A program made the translations under genes and the position numbers. A stretch of 64,000 nucleotides of DNA from Pseudomonas sp. AL03 (GTDB taxonomy: Bacteria; Pseudomonadota; Gammaproteobacteria; Pseudomonadales; Pseudomonadaceae): the NCBI RefSeq assembly GCF_029960815.1, contig NZ_JASBRE010000024.1, positions 23,437-87,436 of the forward strand, given 5' to 3'. This document shows positions 8,924-17,927 of the stretch, one piece after another (positions within the stretch are counted from its first letter, which is position 1; every line of letters starts with the position of its first letter). The notes under the pieces are model-generated. The model was not told the DNA's origin and did not search any database. It was given only the letters and a program-made list of their open reading frames with translations.

Positions 8924-9142
8924 CGGATCATAAATAGAAGACACAAGAGCCTTTTTCTTCTGGATCCTGGGGAATTGGCAACCGTAGAGCTACTCCTTTA
9001 GTTCTGTCCGTTAAACACAACTCAATTGCATAGCGATTAAATCATTTGACAGCAGCAACTTACTCCGATGCCATAATGCAAAAATCACATCAGCGTTAGA
9101 TATTTAAACTTTTCAAAAAACACACATAAAAGGAGTTATGAA

Positions 9143-11192
9143 ATGAATAATACCGGCGGAGGCTCAGCCACTAATAGCGGTGTCGACTTCCAACAAAGGG
9201 TTGCGGCCTTCTTTGTATTAAGTATGGGCCTGAGCCTTGACTGCTCAATAGCTCTAGGTCATCACAAGCAGCTAAAAATAAAAAAAATATCTTTTGAAAC
9301 AAGCGATTCTATTGACGACATAAAATTAATTCACAAAAAATCAATAACATATATCCAAGCCAAGCGCCAACTATCATTATCTGAAGCGCCCACCTCTGAC
9401 TTTTTCAAAACAATTGAACAATTCTACAAACAAAATCGAAGCTCTCAAAATCCAAAAGACAGCTACACATTAGTCACAACAGCAGACTCATCAAAAAAAA
9501 ATAACAAAAGAGCTCAAGAAAATCACGAAATCACTGCGCCTAAATGTTGACGCACTTACCGAAAACCCTCTATCCCAATCAGAACAAGAGACACTACAGA
9601 AAGTCTCCAACATCGTTAAATTAATTGCCTCAAACAACAAGCACCAAAAAGTTTCAGACGTAGAATTTATTGAACTTCTTAAGAAAATCCACATAATAAC
9701 CCTTGATCTAGAGCAAGGCGGCACTTACGAAAGTGCTTTTCTAACATCAATCACATGCCAACTTTCGATTCACCCGGAGCTTCTATGGAATTATATAATT
9801 ACAAAAAGCCTCGACTGGTCAAAGAACAGGCAATCCATTGACAACTCCGAAACAAAATCACTACTGGATAACTTTATAAAGCCACCCCAAACAGCCCCCC
9901 TTCAATCCGACACAAATTTTCACTTCGCCTTTGACGCCGAAAAATTCAAGATTTGCTCAGGACGTGAAGTTATACTCATAGAGTCACCAAACAAAAAAAA
10001 CGAGGTAGTTCTTCTTGAGTTGAAAAGATTCAATGATGCAGGAGAATTTTTGCTTAGTTTCCAAGAAGACAAGGTCGAATTGCAGGACGGGAGCAAATAC
10101 AAGCTCTATGGAAGAGCCGCAACTATCAGTGGCGCCGCCAGGCTCTTCCATGAAGATCCTCGATTCATGAAGAAGAATCTTATACTACCTGATGCGGAGT
10201 CTATTTCCGCAATTGACAATGAGCTAATCCCACTGACTTATTCGGAGAAAATCAGATCTAGCATTACTAGTAACACAAACGTTTCAAAATGCATCCATTG
10301 TGGTGACGGGCTTTCTCACAACGGCATGTTCGTCGAAATCCAAGAAACAAGCCTTCCGTTTGACAATGGTATTATCCACAAAAAATGTAGACGCCCATCA
10401 GATAGGATATTAGGAACCGGCTCAAATCCAGGCATTGATTTATACCCAGAACTTAAGAATTTTGACTACAAAAAGTGGTTTACCTTATTACCAGAAAGTC
10501 AAGCTGTCTGGGGAAGTCTTGAAAATATAAGCACCAAAGCAACACACATTTTATGGACTCCAGACCAAGAGCATCTAGTTGGAACTCACTGCATCAAAGC
10601 GACGTTGGAAGATAGTTCGACACGATACATACAACACCGTGGACAAATACAACGATTTACATCAGAAAATGCTGATATCGAGTGTAGTCGTTTTATCGAG
10701 CAAGCTCGCGCTGCCCAAGAAAGCGGCAACCCTCTTTGTTTCTCAAGTGACGGGGATGTGTTTAGCAACAAAGACACAATCATGAGAAACCAACAAACAC
10801 CCGCAAAACCAATTGAATGCCTAAATTTCGAAAAGGCGGTTTACACACGAGGATTGTCAGCACTTCATGACACCTGCAAAAATTATTACGCCCCCTTAAC
10901 AACAATAATGGACGAAAGAAACAATCCGATCCTTTTTAACGATATGGTTTTCTTAATCAGCAGACCAATCGACTTAAAACACTTTCTAGAAAACTGGAAA
11001 GCAATTGCTTCGACAGTGGAAAACTACAAACTTAATATAATTGAAGATGATAAGCAATTCGACCATTTTATGCACAAACTTAGAGCAAAAAAAATATCAG
11101 TATTAGTTGATCCGATATTTGACCGCCATGGAGAGTTATTGAGTGGCTCTACAATCAGCCACATGGACGATTTGATCAATAATAAAAACTAG
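9143..11192 (+). pseudogene. Frameshifted DUF4297/Cap4-like nuclease-domain gene, putative defence effector
   Basis: The reading frame opens at ATG 9143 after GGAG and stops at 9550. If one A is dropped from the run of nine A at 9493-9501, the frame continues without a stop to 11192, giving about 683 residues. The N-terminus (MNNTGGGSATNSGVDFQQRV) and the later SIDDIKL and YIQAKRQ elements fit a restriction-endonuclease-like D...QxK nuclease, as in DUF4297/Cap4-type effectors. The middle carries a possible zinc site, CIHCG...HKKC. The C-terminal part is unfamiliar. The DNA is far richer in A and T than its neighbours, which suggests horizontal acquisition. Sequencing error, phase variation or true inactivation are all possible. 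Confidence 0.62.
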
Positions 11193-11325
11193 CAAAAATA
11201 CCCAGAAGCAGAGGCGGCTCATATCCAGAATCAATTCAGCCATCCTGAATATAGACTGATTCACAGTTTTTTTGCTCCTTCCCTACATTTTTCTGGCGAA
11301 ATTCATCCATTCACAAGGCGACCTC

Positions 11326-11742
11326 ATGAAAATCTGCGGCATCGAAATCAAAGGCAGCGAAGCGATCATCGCCGTGGCCTCCCTCGACGGTCAGGCCCTG
11401 AGCCACGTCGCCCTGACCACCAAGAAAATCGCCCTCGACGATGACGACGAAGCCGCGAACGTCAAAGTCTTTGCCGCTCAGGTGGCGTCGTTTGTGCGCG
11501 AGAACTCCATCGACCGGATCGCGATCAAGAAGCGCAGCAAGAAAGGTGAGTTCGCCGGTGGGCCGACCACGTTCAAGATCGAGGGTGTTTTCCAGTTGCT
11601 GGAGAATTGCGAGGTGACGCTGCTGTCGCCACAGACCATCAACGCGCAGAACAAGAAGTTCGATTTTGAACTGCCGGGCACGCTGAACAAGTATCAGCAT
11701 GAGGCGTTTAAAGCGGCCTGCTCGGCGCTGATGAAAAAGTGA
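11326..11742 (+). CDS. DUF3010 family protein
   Basis: The 138-residue protein starts MKICGIEIKGSEAIIAVASL and resembles the DUF3010 family, whose opening looks like an RNase H/actin-type beta strand pair. The ATG at 11326 is preferred over an in-frame start at 11272, because the family begins at this point. Visible elements are KKRSKKGEFAGGPTTFKIEG and a C-terminal Lys-rich tail. No signal or membrane segment is seen. Function is unknown. It returns to the GC-rich codon use of the core genome, so the AT-rich insert ends before it. Confidence 0.85.
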   Translation: MKICGIEIKGSEAIIAVASLDGQALSHVALTTKKIALDDDDEAANVKVFAAQVASFVRENSIDRIAIKKRSKKGEFAGGPTTFKIEGVFQLLENCEVTLLSPQTINAQNKKFDFELPGTLNKYQHEAFKAACSALMKK

Positions 11743-11754
11743 GTGCCGCAAATT

Positions 11755-11878
11755 CTGTAGGAGCGAGCGGTGCGGCGATCCGACTTGCCCGCGAAGAGGC
11801 CGGCACATTCAAAATTACTGTCGCCTGACACGCCGCCTTCGCGGGCAAGTCGGATCGCCGCACCGCTCGCTCCTACAG
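11755..11878. repeat. REP inverted pair (class A variant) with 42-base arms
   Basis: The arm at 11755-11796 (CTGTAGGAGCGAGCGGTGCG and onward) is repeated in perfect inverted form at 11837-11878, around a spacer of 40 bases. It lies between the convergent DUF3010 and cdhR genes and may end both transcripts. Confidence 0.9.
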
Positions 11879-11906
11879 GGATTGGGTTTCGCCCCATGCC
11901 GGAGGT

Positions 11907-12854
11907 TCAGGCCTTTTGGCTTTGCCGGCGATCTTCCCGCGGACACCGCGCAAAACGCGCCCGATAACTGCGGGTGAAATACGACGGAGATTCAAACCCG
12001 CAGGCAATACTCACCTCCAGCACGCTCATGTCCGTCTGCCGCAGCAACTGCCGCGCTTTCTCCAGCCGTAAACGCAGGTAGAAATTGCTTGGCGTGTCGT
12101 TCAGGTGCAGGCGAAACAGGCGTTCGAGCTGCCGTCGCGTTACCTTGATCGATTCGGCTAACGTCAATGTGCTCAACGGTGGTTCGCTGTGCTGCTCCAT
12201 CTCGCCAATCACCTGCACCAATTTCTTATTGCTGATGCCATAACGCGTGGCGACTTCCATGCGCTGGTGGTCTTTGCGCGGGCGGATGCGCCCCAGTACG
12301 AATTGTTCGCTGACCTGGATCGCCAGTTCCGGGCCGTGGGCCTGGCTGATGAGGTCGAGCATCAGGTCGATGGACGCGGTGCCGCCGGCGGAGGTAATGC
12401 GCCGGCGGTCGATCTCGAACAGCTCTTGGGTGACGCTGAGCTGCGGATAGGACTCCTTGAACGCGTCGATGGCTTCCCAGTGCAGCGTCAGGCGATGGCC
12501 GTCGAGCAGGCCGGCTTCGGCGAGGACGAAGCTGCCGGTGTCGATGGCGCCGAGGGTCACGCCTTCGTTGTCCAGTCGACGTAGCCAGTGCTCCAGCGCC
12601 GGGGTGGCGAATTTCAGGGGTTCGAAACCGGCGACCACCAGCAGAGTCGCGCCTTTCTTCAACGGTTCCAGCGCCGCATCGGCGTTGACCGACATGCCGT
12701 TGCTGGCCAGCACCGCCCCGCCGCCCGCACTGAGCACATGCCAGCGATACAGCTCGCCGCGAAAGCGATTGGCGACCCGCAGCGGCTCGATCGCCGAGAT
12801 GAAACCGATGGCCGAGAAACCCGGCATCAACAAAAAGTAGAAATCCTGGGACAT
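11907..12854 (-). CDS. cdhR: Carnitine regulator CdhR (GlxA/AraC family)
   Basis: The 315-residue protein has an N-terminal DJ-1/PfpI-like (class I amidotransferase-like) domain (MSQDFYFLLMPGFSAIGF...) and a C-terminal AraC helix-turn-helix pair containing VTRRQLERLFRLHL and SIACGFESPSYFTRSYRARF. In P. aeruginosa, CdhR activates the carnitine operon in response to carnitine (known). I start it at ATG 12854; the in-frame TTG at 12917 would add an unlikely 21-residue leader. It is divergent from caiX, with the shared 194-base region as the likely target. It is a paralogue of GbdR encoded 6 kb away. Confidence 0.9.
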   Translation of the reverse strand: MSQDFYFLLMPGFSAIGFISAIEPLRVANRFRGELYRWHVLSAGGGAVLASNGMSVNADAALEPLKKGATLLVVAGFEPLKFATPALEHWLRRLDNEGVTLGAIDTGSFVLAEAGLLDGHRLTLHWEAIDAFKESYPQLSVTQELFEIDRRRITSAGGTASIDLMLDLISQAHGPELAIQVSEQFVLGRIRPRKDHQRMEVATRYGISNKKLVQVIGEMEQHSEPPLSTLTLAESIKVTRRQLERLFRLHLNDTPSNFYLRLRLEKARQLLRQTDMSVLEVSIACGFESPSYFTRSYRARFARCPREDRRQSQKA

Positions 12855-13048
12855 GGAGCGCACTCGGTTGACGGGTAGCGTGTGGACGTTGATACGCCAG
12901 TTGTCGATGGCATTCAAGAGGACAGGTCGCTGCAGTGCAAGAGCTGGTCGCCGCAGTGCGCTTTCACGGGAGCTTAGCTGCGTAACTTGGCATCACCGGC
13001 GCACGAAGACGCCCGGACCCACAATAACGACCTGCCGAGGAACCCGAC

Positions 13049-13993
13049 ATGAAACGACTGATCAGCAGCTGTGTTCTTGCACTCAGCGGTACCGCTTTCT
13101 TGAGCGCCAGCGTCATGGCGGCCGAACCTGCTTCATGCCAGAACGTGCGCATGGGCGTAGTGAACTGGACCGACGTAATCGCCACCAGCGCCATGACCCA
13201 AGTCCTGCTCGATGGCCTCGGCTACAACACCAAACAAACCAGCGCGTCCCAGCAAATCATCTTCGCCGGGATCCGCGACCAGCGCCTGGACCTGTTCCTG
13301 GGCTACTGGAACCCGCTGATGACCCAGACCATCACCCCGTTCGTCGATGGCAAGCAGGTGAAAGTGCTTGAAGCACCGAGCCTCAAGGACGCCCGCGCCA
13401 CCCTCGCTGTGCCGACTTACCTCGCCGACAAGGGCCTGAAAACCTTCGCCGACATCGCCAAGTTTGAAAAGGAACTGGGCGGCAAGATCTACGGCATCGA
13501 GCCAGGTTCGGGCGCCAATACCCAGATCAAGGCAATGATCGCCAAGAACCAGTTCGGTCTCGGCAAGTTCCAGCTGGTCGAGTCCAGCGAGGCCGGCATG
13601 CTCGCGGCGGTGGATCGCGCCGTACGGCGCAAAGAGGCCGTGGTGTTCTTCGGCTGGGCGCCGCACCCGATGAACATCAACGTGAAGATGACTTACCTCA
13701 CCGGTAGCGAAGACGCCCTGGGCCCGAACGAAGGCATGGCCACGGTCTGGACCGTCACCGCACCGAAATACGCCGAACAATGCCCGAACATCGGTCGTTT
13801 GCTGAGCAACCTGACGTACACCGCCGAAGACGAGAGCCGGATGATGCAGCCGCTGCTGGATCACAAGGACGCCTTCGAATCGGCCAAGCAATGGCTGAAA
13901 GATCACCCGCAAGACAAGCAACGCTGGCTCGAAGGCGTGACCACTTTCGATGGCAAACCGGCGGCTGAAAACCTGCAACTGACAACCCAATAA
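13049..13993 (+). CDS. caiX: Carnitine-binding periplasmic protein CaiX
   Basis: The 314-residue protein has a signal peptide (cleavage near VMAAEPAS) and the quaternary-amine binding fold of the OpuAC/ChoX family. Aromatic residues likely to form the cation cage are seen in VVNWTDV and LGYWNPLM. It delivers carnitine to an ABC importer. No permease or ATPase gene is adjacent, and in P. aeruginosa CaiX works with the CbcWV core (known), which is encoded here at 22656-24676. It is the first gene of the carnitine operon, opposite cdhR. Confidence 0.92.
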   Translation: MKRLISSCVLALSGTAFLSASVMAAEPASCQNVRMGVVNWTDVIATSAMTQVLLDGLGYNTKQTSASQQIIFAGIRDQRLDLFLGYWNPLMTQTITPFVDGKQVKVLEAPSLKDARATLAVPTYLADKGLKTFADIAKFEKELGGKIYGIEPGSGANTQIKAMIAKNQFGLGKFQLVESSEAGMLAAVDRAVRRKEAVVFFGWAPHPMNINVKMTYLTGSEDALGPNEGMATVWTVTAPKYAEQCPNIGRLLSNLTYTAEDESRMMQPLLDHKDAFESAKQWLKDHPQDKQRWLEGVTTFDGKPAAENLQLTTQ

Positions 13994-14013
13994 ACCCGAT
14001 TGAACCACCGACT

Positions 14014-14033
14014 CGCAGCCCGACCGGGCTGCG
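14014..14033. other. Hairpin behind caiX
   Basis: CGCAGCCC and GGGCTGCG form an 8-base-pair stem with a 4-base loop, without a T-run. It sits between caiX and cdhC in the same operon and could protect the upstream binding-protein mRNA. A similar hairpin lies behind cbcX. Confidence 0.55.
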
Positions 14034-14067
14034 ATCGGAATCATCACGCCTGCAAGGAACCCGCCTC

Positions 14068-14955
14068 ATGAACCACGACGTCATCATCACCTGCGCACTC
14101 ACCGGTGCTGGCGACACGACCGCCAGAAGCCCACACGTGCCGGTCACCCCGAAACAGATCGCCGCTGCCGCCGTGGAAGCCGCCAAGGCTGGCGCCACCG
14201 TGGTCCACTGCCACGTGCGCAACCCCGAAACCGGCAAGTTCAGCCGTGACGTGGCGCTGTACCGCGAAGTGATGGAGCGCATCCGCGAAGCCGACGTCGA
14301 CATCATCGTCAACCTCACCGCCGGCATGGGCGGCGACCTGGAAATCGGCGCTGGCGAGAACCCGATGGAGTTCGGCCCGAACACCGACCTGGTCGGCCCG
14401 CTGACCCGTCTGGCCCACGTTGCAGAACTGCTGCCGGAAATCTGCACCCTCGATTGCGGCACCCTGAACTTCGGCGACGGCGACACCATTTACGTGTCCA
14501 CCCCGGCCCAGCTACGCGCTGGCGCCAAACGCATTCAAGAGTTGGGCGTGAAGGCCGAGCTGGAAATTTTCGACACCGGTCACCTGTGGTTCGCCAAGCA
14601 GATGATCAAGGAAGGGTTGCTCGACGACCCGCTGTTCCAGCTCTGCCTGGGGATCCCGTGGGGCGCGCCGGCCGACACCACCACCATGAAAGCCATGGTC
14701 GACAACTTGCCTGCCAATGCGGTGTGGGCCGGCTTCGGCATCGGTCGCATGCAAATGCCGATGGCGGCACAAGCGGTACTGCTGGGTGGCAACGTGCGGG
14801 TCGGTCTGGAAGACAACATCTGGTTGGACAAGGGCGTACTGGCAACCAACGGCCAACTGGTCGAACGCGCCTCGGAGATCCTCAGCCGCCTCGGCGCCCG
14901 CGTTCTGACGCCAGCTGAAGGCCGGGCAAAAATGGGCCTGACCAAGCGCGGTTAA
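14068..14955 (+). CDS. cdhC: Dehydrocarnitine cleavage enzyme CdhC (BKACE family)
   Basis: The 295-residue protein is a beta-keto acid cleavage enzyme (DUF849/BKACE). The zinc ligands appear as VVHCHVRNPETGK (about residues 44-56) and ELEIFDTGHL (about 165-174). It is expected to condense 3-dehydrocarnitine with acetyl-CoA to give betainyl-CoA and acetoacetate. It follows caiX and precedes cdhA, the order known for the P. aeruginosa caiX-cdhCAB operon. The enzyme acts in the cytoplasm. The ATG follows AAGGAAC. Confidence 0.92.
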   Translation: MNHDVIITCALTGAGDTTARSPHVPVTPKQIAAAAVEAAKAGATVVHCHVRNPETGKFSRDVALYREVMERIREADVDIIVNLTAGMGGDLEIGAGENPMEFGPNTDLVGPLTRLAHVAELLPEICTLDCGTLNFGDGDTIYVSTPAQLRAGAKRIQELGVKAELEIFDTGHLWFAKQMIKEGLLDDPLFQLCLGIPWGAPADTTTMKAMVDNLPANAVWAGFGIGRMQMPMAAQAVLLGGNVRVGLEDNIWLDKGVLATNGQLVERASEILSRLGARVLTPAEGRAKMGLTKRG

Positions 14956-14983
14956 TCGACCTTTTCAACTTCAGGAAATTGCC

Positions 14984-15949
14984 ATGACTTTTATCACCGA
15001 AATCAAAACCTTCGCCGCCCTGGGCAGCGGTGTCATCGGCAGCGGTTGGGTCTCCCGCGCCCTCGCCCACGGCCTCGACGTGGTGGCCTGGGACCCGGCA
15101 CCCGGCGCCGAAGCAGCCCTGCGCAAACGCGTCGCCAATGCCTGGGCTGCGTTGGAGAAACAAGGCCTGGCGCCCGGTGCATCGCAGGACCGGTTGCGCT
15201 TTGTCGCCACCATTGAAGAATGCGTTGGCGACGCAGATTTCATTCAGGAAAGCGCTCCGGAACGCCTGGATCTGAAACTGGAACTGCACAGCAAAATCAG
15301 CGCGGCGGCCAAGCCCAACGCGCTGATCGGCTCCAGCACCTCGGGCCTGCTACCGAGCGAGTTCTACGAGAGTTCGACGCACCCGGAACGCTGCGTTGTC
15401 GGCCACCCATTCAACCCGGTTTATCTGCTGCCGCTGGTGGAAGTGGTTGGCGGCAAAAACACCGCTCCCGAAGCCGTTCAAGCGGCAATGAAAGTCTATG
15501 AATCCTTGGGCATGCGCCCGCTGCATGTGCGCAAGGAAGTACCCGGCTTTATCGCCGACCGCTTGCTCGAAGCGCTCTGGCGTGAGGCGCTGCACCTGGT
15601 TAACGACGGTGTAGCGACCACCGGTGAGATCGATGATGCCATTCGTTTTGGTGCGGGCTTGCGCTGGTCGTTCATGGGCACGTTTTTGACGTACACCCTG
15701 GCGGGTGGCGATGCGGGTATGCGGCACTTCATGGCGCAGTTCGGGCCAGCGTTGCAGTTGCCGTGGACGTATCTGCCGGCGCCGGAATTGACCGACAAGT
15801 TGATCGATGATGTGGTGGATGGCACCACTGATCAGTTGGGCACGCACAGCATTTCGGCGCTGGAGCGCTATCGTGATGACTGTTTGCTGGCAGTGCTGGA
15901 GGCGGTGAAGACTACCAAGGAAAAGCATGGGATGGCGTTTAGCGAGTAG
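14984..15949 (+). CDS. cdhA: L-carnitine 3-dehydrogenase CdhA
   Basis: The 321-residue protein belongs to the 3-hydroxyacyl-CoA dehydrogenase family. It has an N-terminal NAD Rossmann motif (LGSGVIGSGWVSRAL, about residues 12-26), the FIQESAPERLDLK segment and the catalytic His in GHPFNPVYLLPLVE. In this context it oxidises L-carnitine to 3-dehydrocarnitine with NAD+. It starts 28 bases after cdhC with AGGAAA upstream. It feeds its product to the preceding CdhC, a reversed gene order that is usual for this operon. Confidence 0.93.
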   Translation: MTFITEIKTFAALGSGVIGSGWVSRALAHGLDVVAWDPAPGAEAALRKRVANAWAALEKQGLAPGASQDRLRFVATIEECVGDADFIQESAPERLDLKLELHSKISAAAKPNALIGSSTSGLLPSEFYESSTHPERCVVGHPFNPVYLLPLVEVVGGKNTAPEAVQAAMKVYESLGMRPLHVRKEVPGFIADRLLEALWREALHLVNDGVATTGEIDDAIRFGAGLRWSFMGTFLTYTLAGGDAGMRHFMAQFGPALQLPWTYLPAPELTDKLIDDVVDGTTDQLGTHSISALERYRDDCLLAVLEAVKTTKEKHGMAFSE

Positions 15950-15955
15950 TCCACG

Positions 15956-15990
15956 CTGATCGTTCCCACGCGGAGCATGGGAACGATCAG
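15956..15990. repeat. Class C palindrome between cdhA and cdhB
   Basis: CTGATCGTTCCCA and TGGGAACGATCAG form a perfect 13-base inverted repeat with a 9-base loop. The same GATCGTTCCCACGC core occurs at 37455, 42498 and 58122. It lies inside the carnitine operon. Confidence 0.85.
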
Positions 15991-16014
15991 CGCCGATCAT
16001 GTCTGGAGAGAAAA

Positions 16015-16491
16015 ATGCCCACCCTAACCACCTACCAAACCAAAATCATCCCCGACTGGGTCGACTACAACGGCCACCTGCGCGATGCCTTCTACCTGCT
16101 GATTTTCAGCTACGCCACCGACGCGCTGATGGATCGCCTGGGAATGGACAGCAACAACCGCGAAGTCAGCGGTAACTCGCTGTTCACCCTCGAACTGCAC
16201 CTCAATTACCTGCACGAAGTGAAGCTCGACGCCGATGTCGAGGTGCACACCCAAATCGTCGGCCACGACAGCAAACGTCTGCACCTCTATCACAGCCTGC
16301 ATCGGGTGGGCGACGACAAGGCGCTGGCGGGCAACGAGCAAATGCTGCTGCACGTCGACCTCGACGGCCCGCGATCCGCACCCTTCAGCGAAGAAACCCT
16401 GAGCAAGCTGCAAGCCATCGTTGCCGAGCAAGCCGACCTGCCCGCCCCCGCCTACATTGGCCGAGTGATCGCGTTACCGCCGAAAAAATGA
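16015..16491 (+). CDS. cdhB: Betainyl-CoA thioesterase CdhB
   Basis: The 158-residue protein has a hot-dog thioesterase fold: PDWVDYNGHLRDAFYLLIFS (about residues 13-32) matches the 4-hydroxybenzoyl-CoA thioesterase signature with its Asp. It is expected to hydrolyse betainyl-CoA to glycine betaine and CoA, completing the carnitine to betaine route. It is co-directional with cdhA after a short palindrome and is followed 13 bases later by the dioxygenase gene. Confidence 0.9.
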   Translation: MPTLTTYQTKIIPDWVDYNGHLRDAFYLLIFSYATDALMDRLGMDSNNREVSGNSLFTLELHLNYLHEVKLDADVEVHTQIVGHDSKRLHLYHSLHRVGDDKALAGNEQMLLHVDLDGPRSAPFSEETLSKLQAIVAEQADLPAPAYIGRVIALPPKK

Positions 16492-16504
16492 CAAGGAGAT
16501 CGCC

Positions 16505-17668
16505 ATGAACACCGCCGCCGCTTTTGCCGACTTCCGTACCTACCCGTTGATCAGCGCATTGACCGCCGTACAAACCCTGGCGGACCGAGTTCAAGTGAAG
16601 TGGGCCGATGACCGTGTCAGCCCGTTTCATCATCAGTGGTTGCGGGACAACTGTCCGTGCCCGCTGTGCGTCTACACCGTGACCCGCGAGCAAGTGCTGG
16701 AAATCGTCGACGTCGCCGAAAACCTGAAGCCCTCGCACGCCAGCATTGATGCCGAAGGCTGCCTGCGTGTCGATTGGCAGGACGGCCATCTCAGCCGCTT
16801 CGATCCTGGCTGGTTACGGGCCCACGCCTACGATGATGAGTCCCGCGCCGAACGCCGGAGCGCCAAGCCCAAAAGCCAGCTCTGGAACAGCAACCTGAAG
16901 CTGCCGGCGTTCGAATACCAGGCGTTGATGAACGACAACGATGCCCTGTTGCAATGGCTGCTGGCCGTGCGCGATATCGGCCTGACCCAGGTCCGCGGCG
17001 TGCCGACCGAACCCGGCTCGCTGAAGCTGATCGCCCAGCGGATTTCCTTCATCCGCGAGAGCAATTTTGGCGTGCTGTTCAACGTGCAATCCAAGGCCGA
17101 TGCCGACAGCAATGCCTACACCGCTTTCAACCTGCCGCTGCATAGCGATTTGCCGACCCGGGAGTTGCAACCGGGACTGCAGTTTCTGCATTGCCTGATC
17201 AATGAAGCAGACGGTGGCGAGAGTATTTTCGTCGACGGCTTTGCCATTGCCCAAGCCTTGCGCCAGGAAGATCCCGAGGCGTTTAAAAGCCTTTGCGAAA
17301 TCCCTGTGGAGTTCCGTAATAAAGACCGCCACAGCGACTACCGTTGTCTCGCGCCAATCATCGCTCTGGATGCCTTCGGGCAGGTTTCGGAAGTCCGTAT
17401 GGCGAACTTTCTGCGCGGCCCATTCGATGCGTCGGTCAAGCAGATGCCCACTCTCTATCACGCTTACCGCCGCTTCATTGCGATGACCCGCGAAAATCGA
17501 TTCCGGGTGATGACGCGGCTAAACCCCGGTGAAATGTGGTGTTTCGACAACCGCCGCACCCTCCACGCCCGCAACGCCTTCGACCCTACCACCGGCACCC
17601 GGCATTTCCAGGGTTGCTATGTCGACCGGGATGAATTGTTGTCGCGCATCCTCGTCCTGCAGCGTTAA
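16505..17668 (+). CDS. Gamma-butyrobetaine dioxygenase (BBOX-like)
   Basis: The 387-residue protein has an N-terminal DUF971-type zinc region (WLRDNCPCPLCVYTVTREQ, about residues 43-61) and a C-terminal TauD/TfdA Fe(II)/2-oxoglutarate dioxygenase domain. Iron ligands fit LPLHSDLPTRE (HxD, about 212-222) and the late NRRTLHARNAF His. This two-domain plan is that of gamma-butyrobetaine hydroxylase, which makes L-carnitine from gamma-butyrobetaine. It sits 13 bases after cdhB with AAGGAG upstream, so the operon can probably use gamma-butyrobetaine as well as carnitine. In P. aeruginosa, a hydrolase gene (hocS) occupies this place as I recall. Trimethyllysine dioxygenase is a less likely alternative. 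Confidence 0.85.
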   Translation: MNTAAAFADFRTYPLISALTAVQTLADRVQVKWADDRVSPFHHQWLRDNCPCPLCVYTVTREQVLEIVDVAENLKPSHASIDAEGCLRVDWQDGHLSRFDPGWLRAHAYDDESRAERRSAKPKSQLWNSNLKLPAFEYQALMNDNDALLQWLLAVRDIGLTQVRGVPTEPGSLKLIAQRISFIRESNFGVLFNVQSKADADSNAYTAFNLPLHSDLPTRELQPGLQFLHCLINEADGGESIFVDGFAIAQALRQEDPEAFKSLCEIPVEFRNKDRHSDYRCLAPIIALDAFGQVSEVRMANFLRGPFDASVKQMPTLYHAYRRFIAMTRENRFRVMTRLNPGEMWCFDNRRTLHARNAFDPTTGTRHFQGCYVDRDELLSRILVLQR

Positions 17669-17677
17669 ACCCCAGCC

Positions 17678-17714
17678 AAAAAAAGCCCCGATCAAGCCGT
17701 GACAGGATCGGGGC
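17678..17714 (-). terminator. Rho-independent terminator facing left
   Basis: The 9-base-pair stem GCCCCGATC / GATCGGGGC has a 12-base loop and a seven-T tail when read on the reverse strand. On the forward strand there is no T-run, so it does not look made for the dioxygenase gene to its left. Confidence 0.75.
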
Positions 17715-17820
17715 AGAAGTGGGTACTGTTGAGGAGCCGTTGCGCGAGGGTGACCAAACCTTCGTGAAGCCAGCTGACTCCAGTGTGCCTACTCCCATCC
17801 GTAGCAAGTTAGCCGAAAAC
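17678..17820 (-). ncRNA. Candidate small RNA ending in a leftward terminator
   Basis: A strong intrinsic terminator lies at 17678-17714 on the reverse strand: GCCCCGATC / GATCGGGGC with seven T after it. No leftward gene exists for it to serve. On the same strand a promoter-like pair appears: TTGTCG (17854-17849), a 16-base spacer, then TATGAA (17832-17827). This would start an RNA near 17820, about 140 nt long. I recognise no known family. The coordinates of the 5' end are an estimate. Confidence 0.5.
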
Positions 17821-17927
17821 GACCTGTTCATAGGTATTGCGGCCATTGCGACAAATCGTCCTTGCCGACGCCCACGACCCCTACGAGAATCGAGCCACGA
17901 CACCGTTCCCTGAAGAAGGATTGCGTC

